The notes below the pieces were generated by a model. That model saw nothing but the letters and a program-made list of their open reading frames with translations. It had not been told where the DNA came from and made no database searches. Made by a program: the position numbers and the translations under genes. Positions 10,580 to 19,287 of a stretch of DNA of 64,000 bases are shown here, piece after piece. This DNA is from Oxobacter pfennigii (GTDB taxonomy: Bacteria; Bacillota; Clostridia; Clostridiales; Oxobacteraceae). Location: positions 1 to 64,000 of the forward strand of contig NZ_LKET01000026.1 of the NCBI RefSeq assembly GCF_001317355.1, in the 5' to 3' direction. Position 1 is the stretch's first letter. Every line of letters starts with the position of its first letter.

Positions 10580-10635
10580 TAATGTGGTTAAATCAATGTA
10601 TTAACAAGCTAATAAATTAAGAGGAGTGAAAAAAT

Positions 10636-11706
10636 ATGGCAATAAAATTTGATGAAAAAGAACTCAAAGTTGCAAGCGAAATTCCAAACAGAATGGGAGG
10701 AGCTCCTACACCTGTTTATGATTTTCCCGTATCCAGAAAAGAAGGATACATTGCGGCTTTAAAGAAACAGCCAATTTGGGCAATAAGCAATGTTGAAACA
10801 CGTTTCATTACTCCAAAAGCCAACCCGGATAACGTTGCCAGAGCATTTGCATTCGAAGATACAATGATGCCGCCGGCTGAAGGCGGCGGAAAAGATATGT
10901 TTGGTATTGAATGGGTATATGTACCGGTAGCCGGCGGTTCAATGGTTAAGCCAGGAGCTCCATTCCTTAAAGATGCTAATGAATGGAAAGAAAAATTAGT
11001 TTGGCCGGACCTGGACAAATGGAATTGGGAAGACAGTGTTAAGAATATCCATCTTAATCCGGAACAGTTCAATATCGCTTGGGTATTAAACGGATGGTAT
11101 GAAAGACTTATATCCTTCATGGACTTTGATAAAGCTGTTGTGGCTCTTATAGATGAAGACCAGCAGGATGCAGTTAAAGAACTCTTTGACAAGCTTTCTG
11201 ACCTTTACATTAAGCTCATTGACAAATATCTTGAACACTTCCCTGGTATTGATGGATTCTGTTTCCACGACGACTGGGCAGCGCAGAAGGATACATTCTT
11301 TTCACCTTCTACTGCAGAAGAAATGATAGTTCCCGCCATGAAGAAGGTTACAGACCACCTCCATTCAAAGGGTTTGTATGCTGACTTACACTCATGCGGA
11401 ATGCTTGAAAAACAGATCCCAAATATCATAGCAGCAGGATGGGATTCATGGACTCCACAGACTATGAATAATACTCAGGCTTATTATGAAAAATATGGCG
11501 ACCAATTATTGATAGGCGTTATTCCGGACGCTGTAAGCCCTGAAGCTTCAGAAGCTGAACAGAGAGCAGCAGCTAAAGCATTTGCTGAAAAATTCTGCGT
11601 ACCCGGAAAAGGCTTAGTAGTAAATTCCTATGCAACTGCAGCAATTACTCCTGCATTCAGAGAAGAATTGTACAGGCACTCCAGGACCATATACAGCGAA
11701 ATCTAA
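10636..11706 (+). CDS. UroD-family corrinoid methyltransferase (MtaA/CmuA-like)
   Basis: 356 residues of the uroporphyrinogen-decarboxylase superfamily. Unlike heme-pathway HemE it carries the zinc-site pattern of methyltransferases such as MtaA: H252-S-C254 in DLHSCG, and a further cysteine, C321, 67 residues on. The FCFHDDWAAQKDTFFSP segment matches the phosphate/substrate loop of the family. In MtaA-type enzymes this zinc activates the thiol or substrate that exchanges a methyl group with the corrinoid. It follows the corrinoid protein and GPH transporter in one orientation with a GAGGAG ribosome binding site, so it should be the partner of the 8449 protein. Donor and acceptor are unknown. 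Confidence 0.85.
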   Translation: MAIKFDEKELKVASEIPNRMGGAPTPVYDFPVSRKEGYIAALKKQPIWAISNVETRFITPKANPDNVARAFAFEDTMMPPAEGGGKDMFGIEWVYVPVAGGSMVKPGAPFLKDANEWKEKLVWPDLDKWNWEDSVKNIHLNPEQFNIAWVLNGWYERLISFMDFDKAVVALIDEDQQDAVKELFDKLSDLYIKLIDKYLEHFPGIDGFCFHDDWAAQKDTFFSPSTAEEMIVPAMKKVTDHLHSKGLYADLHSCGMLEKQIPNIIAAGWDSWTPQTMNNTQAYYEKYGDQLLIGVIPDAVSPEASEAEQRAAAKAFAEKFCVPGKGLVVNSYATAAITPAFREELYRHSRTIYSEI

Positions 11707-11723
11707 TAAATAACTAAGTGACT

Positions 11724-11774
11724 GGGGATGGTTCATAATTGTTGTAAAATGACAAACAATTGTGAACCGTCCCC
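11724..11774 (+). terminator. Long hairpin of the GGGGAC type, likely terminator
   Basis: About 20 bp of stem starting GGGGATGGTTC and ending GAACCGTCCCC, 10-base loop, followed by TTTGTTTTT. It stops transcription after the UroD gene. The GGGGAC...GTCCCC ends resemble the repeat at 13760-13883, so it may belong to a dispersed family. Confidence 0.7.
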
Positions 11775-11862
11775 TTTGTTTTTACCCCCTGTTGAGGTAT
11801 AATTAAACTGTACAATCTAGGTAATTGCAAGTGTTTATATTTTTTTATAAAAGGAGAAAACT

Positions 11863-12399
11863 ATGAATTACGATGATATAAAACAATTGGCTGTATCCTG
11901 CGGATTTACCAACGTCGGAGATTTAAATGTAGATACTGTTGTTGCAAGAAATGAAGTCCGTGATGCCTGTGCGGAAAATAAATGCCATGCTTACGGAAAA
12001 AACTGGTCATGTCCTCCTGCCTGCGGCACATTGGAAGAATGCGCAAGCAGGATGAAAAAATATCATCATGGACTTATTTTACAGACTACAGGTGAATTAG
12101 AGGATTCCTTCGATTACGAAGGTATGATGGAGTTAGCTGAAACCCATAAGAATAATTTTGATGACTTCTCGGAAAGAATAAAGAAAATATATCCAGATGC
12201 CATGCTTCTTGGCGCAGGCGGATGCAAGAAATGTGAAAAATGCACATATCCAGATAGTCCCTGTCGTTTCCCCAATAGCATGACTTCATCAATGGAGGCT
12301 TATGGTTTGTTGGTAAGTGATGTCTGTAAATCAAATGGGGTTGAATATTATTATGGTCCCGGCACTCTGACTTATGTAGGCTGCGTGCTCATTGACTGA
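11863..12399 (+). CDS. DUF2284 cysteine-rich metal-binding protein
   Basis: 178 residues, ten or more cysteines. The N-terminal cluster (C36, C41, C50, C54, C60 around NKCHAYGKNWSCPPACG) and the later ferredoxin-like group (C121, C124, C127, C134) are the DUF2284 pattern, expected to bind iron-sulfur or other metal. DUF2284 proteins often sit near corrinoid methyltransferase genes in anaerobes; their role is not established. An AAGGAGAAAA ribosome binding site precedes the ATG. The gene has its own upstream hairpin and downstream terminator, so it may be transcribed alone. A role in redox care of the corrinoid protein is a guess. Confidence 0.82.
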   Translation: MNYDDIKQLAVSCGFTNVGDLNVDTVVARNEVRDACAENKCHAYGKNWSCPPACGTLEECASRMKKYHHGLILQTTGELEDSFDYEGMMELAETHKNNFDDFSERIKKIYPDAMLLGAGGCKKCEKCTYPDSPCRFPNSMTSSMEAYGLLVSDVCKSNGVEYYYGPGTLTYVGCVLID

Positions 12400-12422
12400 T
12401 TTATATAGAATGCTTGTATAAC

Positions 12423-12454
12423 AAAAAACCTTTCCCAATTCGGAAAGGTTTTTT
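12423..12454 (+). terminator. Rho-independent terminator of the DUF2284 gene
   Basis: A perfect 13-bp stem (AAAAAACCTTTCC with GGAAAGGTTTTTT) with a 6-base loop lies 24 bases after the stop; the T run is in the 3' arm. The A run on the other side makes it usable on both strands. Confidence 0.92.
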
Positions 12455-12489
12455 CTGGCTTATTCACATGTTAACCGGCAGGTATACTG

Positions 12490-12528
12490 AAATATATTAA
12501 GGTGCTAAATGAGCACCTTAATATATTT
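12490..12528 (-). terminator. Perfect 17-bp hairpin, terminator of the aminotransferase gene
   Basis: AAATATATTAAGGTGCT pairs perfectly with AGCACCTTAATATATTT across a 5-base loop, 9 bases past the aminotransferase stop. Two strong hairpins back to back separate these convergent genes. Confidence 0.85.
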
Positions 12529-12536
12529 AGTGAAAT

Positions 12537-13727
12537 TTATATACCGTATTCGCTTTTTATGAATTTCTCCAGAGCGGCAAGGGAGCGTTCTACCTTTTCA
12601 GTATCGATACAATATGCCATTCTGAAATATCCCGAACAGCCGAAGCTGTCTCCCGGCACCAATATCAAATCGTATTTAGTGGCCTTCTGTGAAAATACCT
12701 TTGCATCTTCCTCCAATGCTTTAGGGAAGATATAGAAGGTTCCTCCCGGTTTTACGCAAGTAAAGCCCAATTCCACTAACTTTTCATAAATCAAATTCAT
12801 GTTGCGCTCATATATGGACATATCTGAAGTTAAATCAACAACCTCAGCTACAGCAAGCTGAATTATTGACGGCGGGCAGTTGTGGCCTATACCCCTTGAT
12901 ATTTGCCCGCACATGCTGACTAAGTATTCCGAATCCTTGCAGGCTGGATTAACAGCAACATAACCAATACGTTCTCCGGGCAATGACAAGGATTTTGAAT
13001 ATGAATAACAGGATAATGTGTTATCATAATAATTTGATACATAGGGTGCTTTTACACCTGCAAATAATATTTCTCTGTAGGGCTCATCGGAAATTATAAA
13101 AATTTCATGGCCGTATTCTTTTTCTTTATTCTTAAGCATATCGCAAAGCTTTACTATTGTTTCCTCGGAATAAACCACACCTGAAGGATTGTTGGGAGAA
13201 TTAATCAATACGGCTGCTGTTTTTTCATTGAGCATTTCCTCAAAAAGAGTAAAGTTAATCTGAAAATCTTCTGTATTGGGCGGAACAACCTTAAGCACCG
13301 CCCCCGATAAATTTATGTAAGGATGATATTCCGGGAAAAATGGTGCAAAGGTTAAAATTTCATCACCTGCATCTGATACGCACCTTACTGCATGGGCAAT
13401 GGCACCTGCAGCACCGCTGGTCATAAATATGTGGTTTTCGGTGTAATTCATACCGAATCTTTTGTTCAATGAATCAGCAATTTTCTTCCTTACAGAAGGA
13501 ATTCCCAAGCTGGGGCTGTATCCGTGAAGCTCTGCCGGATTTTTTTCTTTTAGCATTTCAATCATAACATCAGTAAATTCCCTTGGGACGGGAACAGATG
13601 GATTACCTAAGCTGTAATCAAATACATTTTCATAACCTATTGCTTTTCCGCGCTCTGTGGCAAATTCAGAGAGCTGCCTTATTACAGATTTACCTTCCAG
13701 CATCTTTTTGTATTTTTGTGAAATCAT
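12537..13727 (-). CDS. Pyridoxal-phosphate aminotransferase, class I/II
   Basis: 396 residues, the normal length for fold-type I aminotransferases of the AspC/PatA group. Visible marks are the cofactor-phosphate region TSGAAGAIAHA (about 103-113), SPNNPSG (about 167-173), the ISDEPYREI aspartate, and the Schiff-base lysine K245 in SYSKSLSLPGERIGY. It transfers amino groups between an amino acid and a 2-oxoacid in the cytoplasm; the substrate cannot be read from sequence. AGGAGG lies 7 bases upstream. The neighbouring 2-hydroxyacid dehydrogenase is in the same direction but separated by a repeat, so co-transcription is uncertain. Confidence 0.9.
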   Translation of the reverse strand: MISQKYKKMLEGKSVIRQLSEFATERGKAIGYENVFDYSLGNPSVPVPREFTDVMIEMLKEKNPAELHGYSPSLGIPSVRKKIADSLNKRFGMNYTENHIFMTSGAAGAIAHAVRCVSDAGDEILTFAPFFPEYHPYINLSGAVLKVVPPNTEDFQINFTLFEEMLNEKTAAVLINSPNNPSGVVYSEETIVKLCDMLKNKEKEYGHEIFIISDEPYREILFAGVKAPYVSNYYDNTLSCYSYSKSLSLPGERIGYVAVNPACKDSEYLVSMCGQISRGIGHNCPPSIIQLAVAEVVDLTSDMSIYERNMNLIYEKLVELGFTCVKPGGTFYIFPKALEEDAKVFSQKATKYDLILVPGDSFGCSGYFRMAYCIDTEKVERSLAALEKFIKSEYGI

Positions 13728-13759
13728 TTTTCATCCTCCTTCTTTAATATACTTCTTTA

Positions 13760-13883
13760 GGGGACACTTTTCCTCTTATTCAGTGTTAGGGGACGCACCT
13801 TCTCTTCTTAAGGAATAAGTCTGAGGTAGTCGAAGATATGTCTCCAACCTATAAATTTATAGGGTAGTCGGAGAAATGTCCCC
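13760..13883. repeat. GGGGACA-ended inverted repeat element, about 124 bp
   Basis: The ends are inverted copies (GGGGACACTTTTCC at 13760 and GGAGAAATGTCCCC at 13870-13883, two mismatches). Inside are a further GGGGACGCACCTTCTC, AGATATGTCTCC and a palindrome CTATAAATTTATAG. It fills the space between two same-direction genes and ends one base before a stop codon. No coding sequence. Confidence 0.6.
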
Positions 13884-13884
13884 A

Positions 13885-14874
13885 TCATAGTCCATTTACA
13901 ACATAATCCGGGCGTTTTCCTTTTAATGCAGCATCTACATTCATCCAGTTCTTTTTATGGGCGCGAACGAAATAGCTTGTGGTAATGCCGCCTATATGAG
14001 GTGAGAATATTATCCTGTCCTCATATTCCCTTGGCAGGTTTAATAATATATTATCTTTTGTTGTAGGCTCTGGATACACCGTATCTAAACCTGCACCTTT
14101 TATTTTTTCCGTTACAATAGCATCATATAATGCTTTGTTGTCAACAATTTCTCCCCTGGCCGTATTTATTATGTATGATGTGGGCTTCATTTTACTTAAA
14201 AATTCTGCATTTATCATGCCTGTAGTTTCAGGCGTTACGGGGCAGTGTATGCTTACTATGTCACAGGTTTTTGCCATCTCATCCAAATTCATATAAGTAA
14301 CATTATAATCCTTTTCCAATTCGGCAGACTTTCTTGTCCTTGTATAATAATAAGTCTGGCATTCAAATGGTATAAGCCTTTTTGCTGTTGCCATGGCGAT
14401 ATCTCCAAAGCCTATAAGGCCTATTTTGCAGTCTCCCAATTCAGTTATTCCCTCTACCATCATCTTTTCCTTCATTTGAATTTGATTGCCTTCCCTCTCG
14501 GTCCTGTCCCCTACGATAAGATTGCGCAGAAGACTAAGCATTAAAAGAATGGTCTGCTCTGCCACGGCAGCTGCATTTGAACCCTTGGAATTGCATACAT
14601 ATATATTCCTTTCCTTAGCGGCATTACAATCAATGCCGTTATATCCTACCCCTTCCGACTGTATTATCTTAAGATTAGGCATATTGCTTATGGCATGTCC
14701 TGAAAGCTTTGCCATAGGGTCAATTAATATCGCATGTGCGTCAGGAACTGCTTTCAATATTTCCTCATCATCGGCACCCCGAGGGCAGAAAACCATTTCA
14801 ATGCTCTTCACCACATCCAAATCAGGCATGTATTTCTTATATCTGTCTTTATTTCCGATAATCAAAACCTTCAT
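13885..14874 (-). CDS. D-isomer-specific 2-hydroxyacid dehydrogenase
   Basis: 329 residues from the chosen start. The central NAD domain has GLIGFGDIAMATAKRL at about residues 151-166, where the usual third glycine of GxGxxG is alanine. The catalytic set is visible: arginine in NTARGEIVD, the glutamate in the DTVYPEPTTKDN region and histidine in SPHIGG. The family reduces 2-oxoacids to D-2-hydroxyacids with NAD(P)H. The start at 14874 has AAGGAG 8 bases upstream; the longer frame starting at 14907 has none. The phosphoglycerate dehydrogenase ACT domain is absent. Substrate unknown; the adjacent aminotransferase could supply a 2-oxoacid, but this is inference. Confidence 0.87.
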   Translation of the reverse strand: MKVLIIGNKDRYKKYMPDLDVVKSIEMVFCPRGADDEEILKAVPDAHAILIDPMAKLSGHAISNMPNLKIIQSEGVGYNGIDCNAAKERNIYVCNSKGSNAAAVAEQTILLMLSLLRNLIVGDRTEREGNQIQMKEKMMVEGITELGDCKIGLIGFGDIAMATAKRLIPFECQTYYYTRTRKSAELEKDYNVTYMNLDEMAKTCDIVSIHCPVTPETTGMINAEFLSKMKPTSYIINTARGEIVDNKALYDAIVTEKIKGAGLDTVYPEPTTKDNILLNLPREYEDRIIFSPHIGGITTSYFVRAHKKNWMNVDAALKGKRPDYVVNGL

Positions 14875-14918
14875 AACAAGCTCCTTTACATTTGTAATCT
14901 TTCTCAAATGCTTTTAAA

Positions 14919-14961
14919 AACAGCACCTAATTTTCATTTTAAACAAAAATCAGGTGCTGTT
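14919..14961 (-). terminator. Terminator after the MFS gene
   Basis: AACAGCACCT pairs with AGGTGCTGTT, extended by an inner AATTTT/AAAATT. On the minus strand it is followed by five T. It lies between the MFS stop and the dehydrogenase start. Confidence 0.8.
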
Positions 14962-14973
14962 AAAGCTTTTTTA

Positions 14974-16158
14974 TTAATTTTGCGCAGTTATTAAAGCTAA
15001 TTTTCTGTTATAGTCATTCATGACATATATATGAAATAATATCAGAGGTATGAGTAAAAACAATCCGTTGTATAAGAACATGTCTCTTAAAGATACATAC
15101 TTTGTCATCATGCCAAGTATAATTGCTCCTCCGCCTACACCTATATCGGTAAGCGCATAGTATGTTGTGCTGGCAACTCCTCTGTTTTCAGGCTCAACTA
15201 TATTTATGGTCATAGCCTGAAGACACGGCATTATTATACCGTTGCCCAAACCCATCAATACAGCCGCTATAATATATGAAATAAGTCCGGTACTCATTGA
15301 TAAAACTATTATTCCTGCTATAAACGAAATAAAACCAAAAGTAACTACATATTTTGGGCCATGCTTATCTACCAATTTACCTGTAAAAAGCCTTGTTACC
15401 GCAACTCCGATGGAATTTCCTAAAAAGTACACTCCTCCGTTTACTATGCCTATTTCCTTACTGTAAATAAGGATGTATGACATAACTGTACCGTTTACTA
15501 CTCCCACCAGCATATTAAGAGCTGAAACCCTGTATACTCTCTTTTCCAATAAGCTTTTCAAATTAATAGCTCTGGTAGGCTTAACCTGCTTGGGCAGGGC
15601 TATCATTGAAGAAAAAGCAAATGCGAAAACAATTAATACGGATGCAATAAGGAAAAGCTTCTTGTATTGATTATCACCCATAATTGATAAAGCAAGAGCC
15701 GGACCTAACGCCGATGATATGGTCTGGGCCAGGCCAAAATACCCTATACCCTCGCTCCTTCTTTCAAAAGGAAGGATATCTGCAACAATGGCTCCGCTGC
15801 CTGTGCTGGTCAGTCCGAAGCATACACCGTGCAAGCTTCTTACCAATACAAGCAGAAAGAAAGTGGATGACAAGGGATAAAAGAATGATATGACTGCCAG
15901 CATTCCCATTGCAATAACATACATCTTCTTTCTTCCCATAAAATCAAAAGCATATCCTGCATAAGGCCTTATGACCAAAGCAGCCAGTGAATATCCCCCG
16001 ATTAAATAACCTATCTGTGACTGTGGTGCTCCTAAGACGTTAGTTGCATATAAAGGCAGCATAGGGCTTAAGAACTGGAATCCTATACTCATGCAAAAAC
16101 TTGATAGGAAAAATACTGCAAAGTTTTTGGACCACAAAGATTGTCTGGATGTTTCCAC
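14974..16158 (-). CDS. MFS transporter
   Basis: About 394 residues with 12 hydrophobic segments and the major-facilitator loop motif after TM2 (GYAFDFMGRKKMYV, the GxLxDxxGRRx pattern). A second, weaker copy of the motif (GKLVDKHGPKYV) begins the second half. The family includes drug and metabolite exporters; the substrate is unknown. I prefer a GTG start at 16158 because AGGAGGT lies 10-11 bases before it; the ATG at 16191 has no ribosome binding site. A 14-bp palindrome (TTTTACATGTAAAA, 16198-16211) just upstream could be an operator. Confidence 0.85.
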   Translation of the reverse strand: METSRQSLWSKNFAVFFLSSFCMSIGFQFLSPMLPLYATNVLGAPQSQIGYLIGGYSLAALVIRPYAGYAFDFMGRKKMYVIAMGMLAVISFFYPLSSTFFLLVLVRSLHGVCFGLTSTGSGAIVADILPFERRSEGIGYFGLAQTISSALGPALALSIMGDNQYKKLFLIASVLIVFAFAFSSMIALPKQVKPTRAINLKSLLEKRVYRVSALNMLVGVVNGTVMSYILIYSKEIGIVNGGVYFLGNSIGVAVTRLFTGKLVDKHGPKYVVTFGFISFIAGIIVLSMSTGLISYIIAAVLMGLGNGIIMPCLQAMTINIVEPENRGVASTTYYALTDIGVGGGAIILGMMTKYVSLRDMFLYNGLFLLIPLILFHIYVMNDYNRKLALITAQN

Positions 16159-16197
16159 TACTATTTCTACCTCCTGTTCAAATAAAACCAAAAAAAA

Positions 16198-16211
16198 TTT
16201 TACATGTAAAA
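16198..16211. promoter_or_regulatory. Palindrome upstream of the MFS gene
   Basis: TTTTACATGTAAAA is perfectly symmetric and sits 40 bases before the GTG start. Operator function is inference from position only. Confidence 0.35.
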
Positions 16212-16325
16212 ATTTTAATAACTCCTCTTAGGCTATCACAAATCTTTTTTTAAATCAATTTTTTATCTTAAAAATAAGAAACATAAACGTTTTCTTCAAG
16301 GAACATAAAAATATTCCAATAACGA

Positions 16326-16356
16326 TTTGAAAGTCCAGTAAAACTGGACTTTCAAA
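16326..16356 (-). terminator. Perfect 14-bp hairpin after the siderophore operon
   Basis: TTTGAAAGTCCAGT pairs with ACTGGACTTTCAAA across a 3-base loop, 24 bases past the end of the last operon gene. The T run on the minus strand is poor, so termination may be partial. Confidence 0.65.
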
Positions 16357-16379
16357 TCAGTGTATAAATTTATGTTGAA

Positions 16380-17441
16380 TTAATTGAGCTTGCTTATATA
16401 TTGATTTATATCTTCTACCATTCTTTCAGCTGCTGTGATACCGCCCGTCATAGTGTACCATGCATCCCCTGTCAATACGTAGATATCACCGTTTTTAGCA
16501 GCCTGTGTCTGTTTTATTATCGGGTCGTTCATGAAGTTTTCAGCACCTGCTCCTGTTCCTACAGTTGCACTTCTGTCAAGAAGGAAGATAACATCAGGAT
16601 TTTTTTCAAGAACGTATTCCGCACGTACATCAAAGCCGTGCTGATTTGTCCAAGCCACTGCTCCGTCATCTACCGGTGTAAAACCAAAATCCTCATAAAG
16701 CATGTCAAAACGGCTGTTAGGGTTGAATACTGAAAGTGTAGTCTGGTCTACCATCATGCAGAACAATGCTTTTTTACCTGAGCTTTTAGCTTTCGCATTT
16801 ATATCTGCAAAATCCTTCTTTATCTTTTCAAGCTTTGCATCAAGCTCAGGCTTGATAGAAGGGAAAATCTGTCCCAGAGTAGTTATATTATGCTCTATAT
16901 CTTTTAAAAGCTGGGAATTTGAGGCATTCGTTGTAAGCTTCATAAAACTTGCATCAGGGTATCTTGCAAAGGTATCAGTCATATATTTTTCTTTTTCTTC
17001 TTTGCTTAAGCTCTCACCTGAAGCGCCCACTCCAAATGCCCTTCCGCCTGTGATGACAAGTTCAGGCTGTACCAGGTCCAGTACATCCCAATCCACATAG
17101 AACAAGCTCCCGCCTGAAATAACCTTGTCATCACCTGCTTCCTTGTAGAAGGACAAATCAGCAGGAAGGCTGTCTTTTGAGGGGACTATCAACTGAGTGA
17201 TGCCTGTTTTATCAAAGTCTCCATTATATAATATATCAAGTATTGAATAATCGTAAATTGCCACTTTTGTAGGGTTGGTATTTAAAGTTACTTCTTTTCC
17301 GTCCGAATCTGTTACAGTAACTGTTTCTGCCGGTGTTTCTTCCGGTGCCTGAGTTTCAGGTGCTTTGTTGCAGCCTGATAGAGACAGCGCTCCAAGCGCC
17401 ATCATGGCAGTTAATATAAAAGAAATAATTGATTTTTTCAT
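16380..17441 (-). CDS. Siderophore ABC transporter substrate-binding lipoprotein (YclQ/FatB/CeuE-like)
   Basis: 353 residues. A lipoprotein signal peptide ends at LSLSGC with C24 as the lipidated residue, followed by a Pro/Glu/Thr linker. The mature part is a helical-backbone binding protein of the catecholate-siderophore group (KVAIYDYSILDILYNGDF, GGRAFGV, and the VAWTNQHGFDVRAEYVLEKNPDVIFLLDR segment). It should capture an iron-siderophore outside the membrane and pass it to the two permeases. It is the last gene of a four-gene operon, separated by 64 bases from the ATPase gene. Iron specificity is family knowledge; the exact siderophore is unknown. Confidence 0.88.
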   Translation of the reverse strand: MKKSIISFILTAMMALGALSLSGCNKAPETQAPEETPAETVTVTDSDGKEVTLNTNPTKVAIYDYSILDILYNGDFDKTGITQLIVPSKDSLPADLSFYKEAGDDKVISGGSLFYVDWDVLDLVQPELVITGGRAFGVGASGESLSKEEKEKYMTDTFARYPDASFMKLTTNASNSQLLKDIEHNITTLGQIFPSIKPELDAKLEKIKKDFADINAKAKSSGKKALFCMMVDQTTLSVFNPNSRFDMLYEDFGFTPVDDGAVAWTNQHGFDVRAEYVLEKNPDVIFLLDRSATVGTGAGAENFMNDPIIKQTQAAKNGDIYVLTGDAWYTMTGGITAAERMVEDINQYISKLN

Positions 17442-17505
17442 TGTTAACCTCCTGAATTTTTATATATTATATATATTAATGGTTGTTTTATATAGCCCAA
17501 CCAGG

Positions 17506-18279
17506 CTACATCTTGTCATAATACAGGCAGACGCTTTTGCCGTCCTGCTCAACTATGTTAAAATCGTGGTCAAATACATCATCTAAAACCGCTTTTGTGA
17601 TTATATCCTTCGGACTGCCCTGGCTTATAATGCGGCCGTCTTTCATGGCTATTATATGGTCGGCATAGGCTGAAGCAAAATTGATATCATGAAGCACAAC
17701 CACCACCGTCTTATTCAATTCGATGACAAGGTTTTTAATTACCTTCATCATCTCCACTGAGTACTTGATGTCAAGATTATTTAAAGGCTCATCAAAGAAT
17801 ATATAAGGCGTGTCCTGGGCTAAAATCATTGCAATAAAAGCTCTTTGCCTCTGTCCTCCCGAAAGCTCGTCCAAATACCGGTGTTCCAAACCAGACAAAT
17901 TCATGTACTTAAGGCTTTCCTCTGCCTTTTGCTTATCAACATCCGTAAGCCTTCCACCGCAATGGGGAAAACGACCAAACTCCACCAGGTCATTTACTGT
18001 TATCCGGATATTAATGTTGTGTGTCTGCTTTAATATGGCTACCTTCTTTGCAACCTCGCTGGTTTTAATCCTTTTTATATCCATACCGTCGATGGTTACC
18101 GTTCCTGAAAGAGCAGGAATTAGGTTGGTTATTACTCCTAAGAGAGTGGACTTTCCGGCTCCGTTTGCACCTATCAGCGCAGTAATGGCATTTTCCTTTA
18201 CCACCAGACTTATATCTTCCAGAGTTTTTTTTCTGCCATTTTTGTTGTATCTTTGATTAATATTTTTTATCTCTATCAT
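17506..18279 (-). CDS. Siderophore ABC transporter ATP-binding protein (YclP-like)
   Basis: 257 residues, complete ABC ATPase: Walker A GANGAGKST at about 37-45, the family's ILKQTHNINIRITVNDLVEFGRFPHCGGR region, signature LSGGQRQR at about 139-146, Walker B FFDEPLNNLD and H-loop VVLHDIN. It drives iron-siderophore import. The ATG follows the permease stop with no gap, consistent with coupled translation. Confidence 0.93.
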   Translation of the reverse strand: MIEIKNINQRYNKNGRKKTLEDISLVVKENAITALIGANGAGKSTLLGVITNLIPALSGTVTIDGMDIKRIKTSEVAKKVAILKQTHNINIRITVNDLVEFGRFPHCGGRLTDVDKQKAEESLKYMNLSGLEHRYLDELSGGQRQRAFIAMILAQDTPYIFFDEPLNNLDIKYSVEMMKVIKNLVIELNKTVVVVLHDINFASAYADHIIAMKDGRIISQGSPKDIITKAVLDDVFDHDFNIVEQDGKSVCLYYDKM

Positions 18280-19287
18280 CTAAACACCATTCTCCTTCAC
18301 GATCAGGCAGAACATATATGAGCAGCCCACCAAATCGATTATTACCACTGCAGGTACAGCTCCTTGCAACAACTCGACTATGGATTGGCCGGCAATAAGC
18401 GCCAGTGCCGCAACTGCTGACGAGCCTATAAAAAGCAGCATATGCTCATAGGTTTTAAAAATCTCACGGCTTATATTAACTGCCAGCAGACCTAAAAAGG
18501 CAAGGGACCCTATTAATGCTGTGGCAATAGACATACCAATGGATATAAGCACCAGATTTATATTCAGCTCTCTTTCATAATTAATCCCTAAGGATTTTGC
18601 GTTGTCAGGCCCTAAAGACATAACATTATAGGTTCTGTGACGAAAAAGCATAACTGCAATGACACATATCATAATGGGAATGGCAAGCATAATGATATTG
18701 GTGTTCATATTGTTTACCGTGACGCTGGTAGCCGCCCTCACCTGATTAAAATCATTTGTATCCATGATGACCTGCAAGTATGTAGAACCGCTCCTTATGA
18801 CTCCCGATAGTATAAGTCCAAACATTAAAAGAAAGACCAGATTATTTTTATTTTTTCTGAGTATAAACCCATACATGAACATTGAAATTACAATCATAGC
18901 CCCTGCCACAATCAAATAATTGAGATAAGGGTTTAAAAACACCTTAGACATTGACCCGAATAAGAAGACAATTAAGGTTTGGGTTCCTATAAATACCGAG
19001 TCAAAGCCTATCATTGAGGGAGTCAATATCCTGCTCTCGGTTATGGTTTGAAAAGCCAGGCTTACGACTGCGATGAGTACTGAGGCAACAGCCATTCCTC
19101 CTAAAGCAGGCACTGTTCGGCTCATGATATTGCCAAAAACCGCTGGTTCCATTACCAAATTAAGCCTTGTTGCTTTGGCATAGGTTCTGGAGTAAATATA
19201 CAAAAATGTAGATGCTGCAAGAAGCAGAGCAAGGATTGCGTATATGAGAAAAGCACGTTTAGTTTGCGGTTTTAATCTTTTTAGCAC
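18280..19287 (-). CDS. Siderophore ABC transporter permease (YclO-like)
   Basis: 335 residues, FecCD-family permease with about nine hydrophobic segments and the conserved GSLAFLGLLAVNISREIF coupling region. Partner of the permease encoded just upstream. It starts at GTG 19287, inside the last 29 bases of the previous gene, with a GGGGG run 7-8 bases before. The overlap and order show one operon. Confidence 0.9.
   Translation of the reverse strand: MLKRLKPQTKRAFLIYAILALLLAASTFLYIYSRTYAKATRLNLVMEPAVFGNIMSRTVPALGGMAVASVLIAVVSLAFQTITESRILTPSMIGFDSVFIGTQTLIVFLFGSMSKVFLNPYLNYLIVAGAMIVISMFMYGFILRKNKNNLVFLLMFGLILSGVIRSGSTYLQVIMDTNDFNQVRAATSVTVNNMNTNIIMLAIPIMICVIAVMLFRHRTYNVMSLGPDNAKSLGINYERELNINLVLISIGMSIATALIGSLAFLGLLAVNISREIFKTYEHMLLFIGSSAVAALALIAGQSIVELLQGAVPAVVIIDLVGCSYMFCLIVKENGV

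Noticed and set aside
10636-11706. HemE (heme-pathway uroporphyrinogen decarboxylase)
   Set aside because: The HxC...C zinc motif and the corrinoid neighbour point to a methyltransferase; no other heme genes are nearby.
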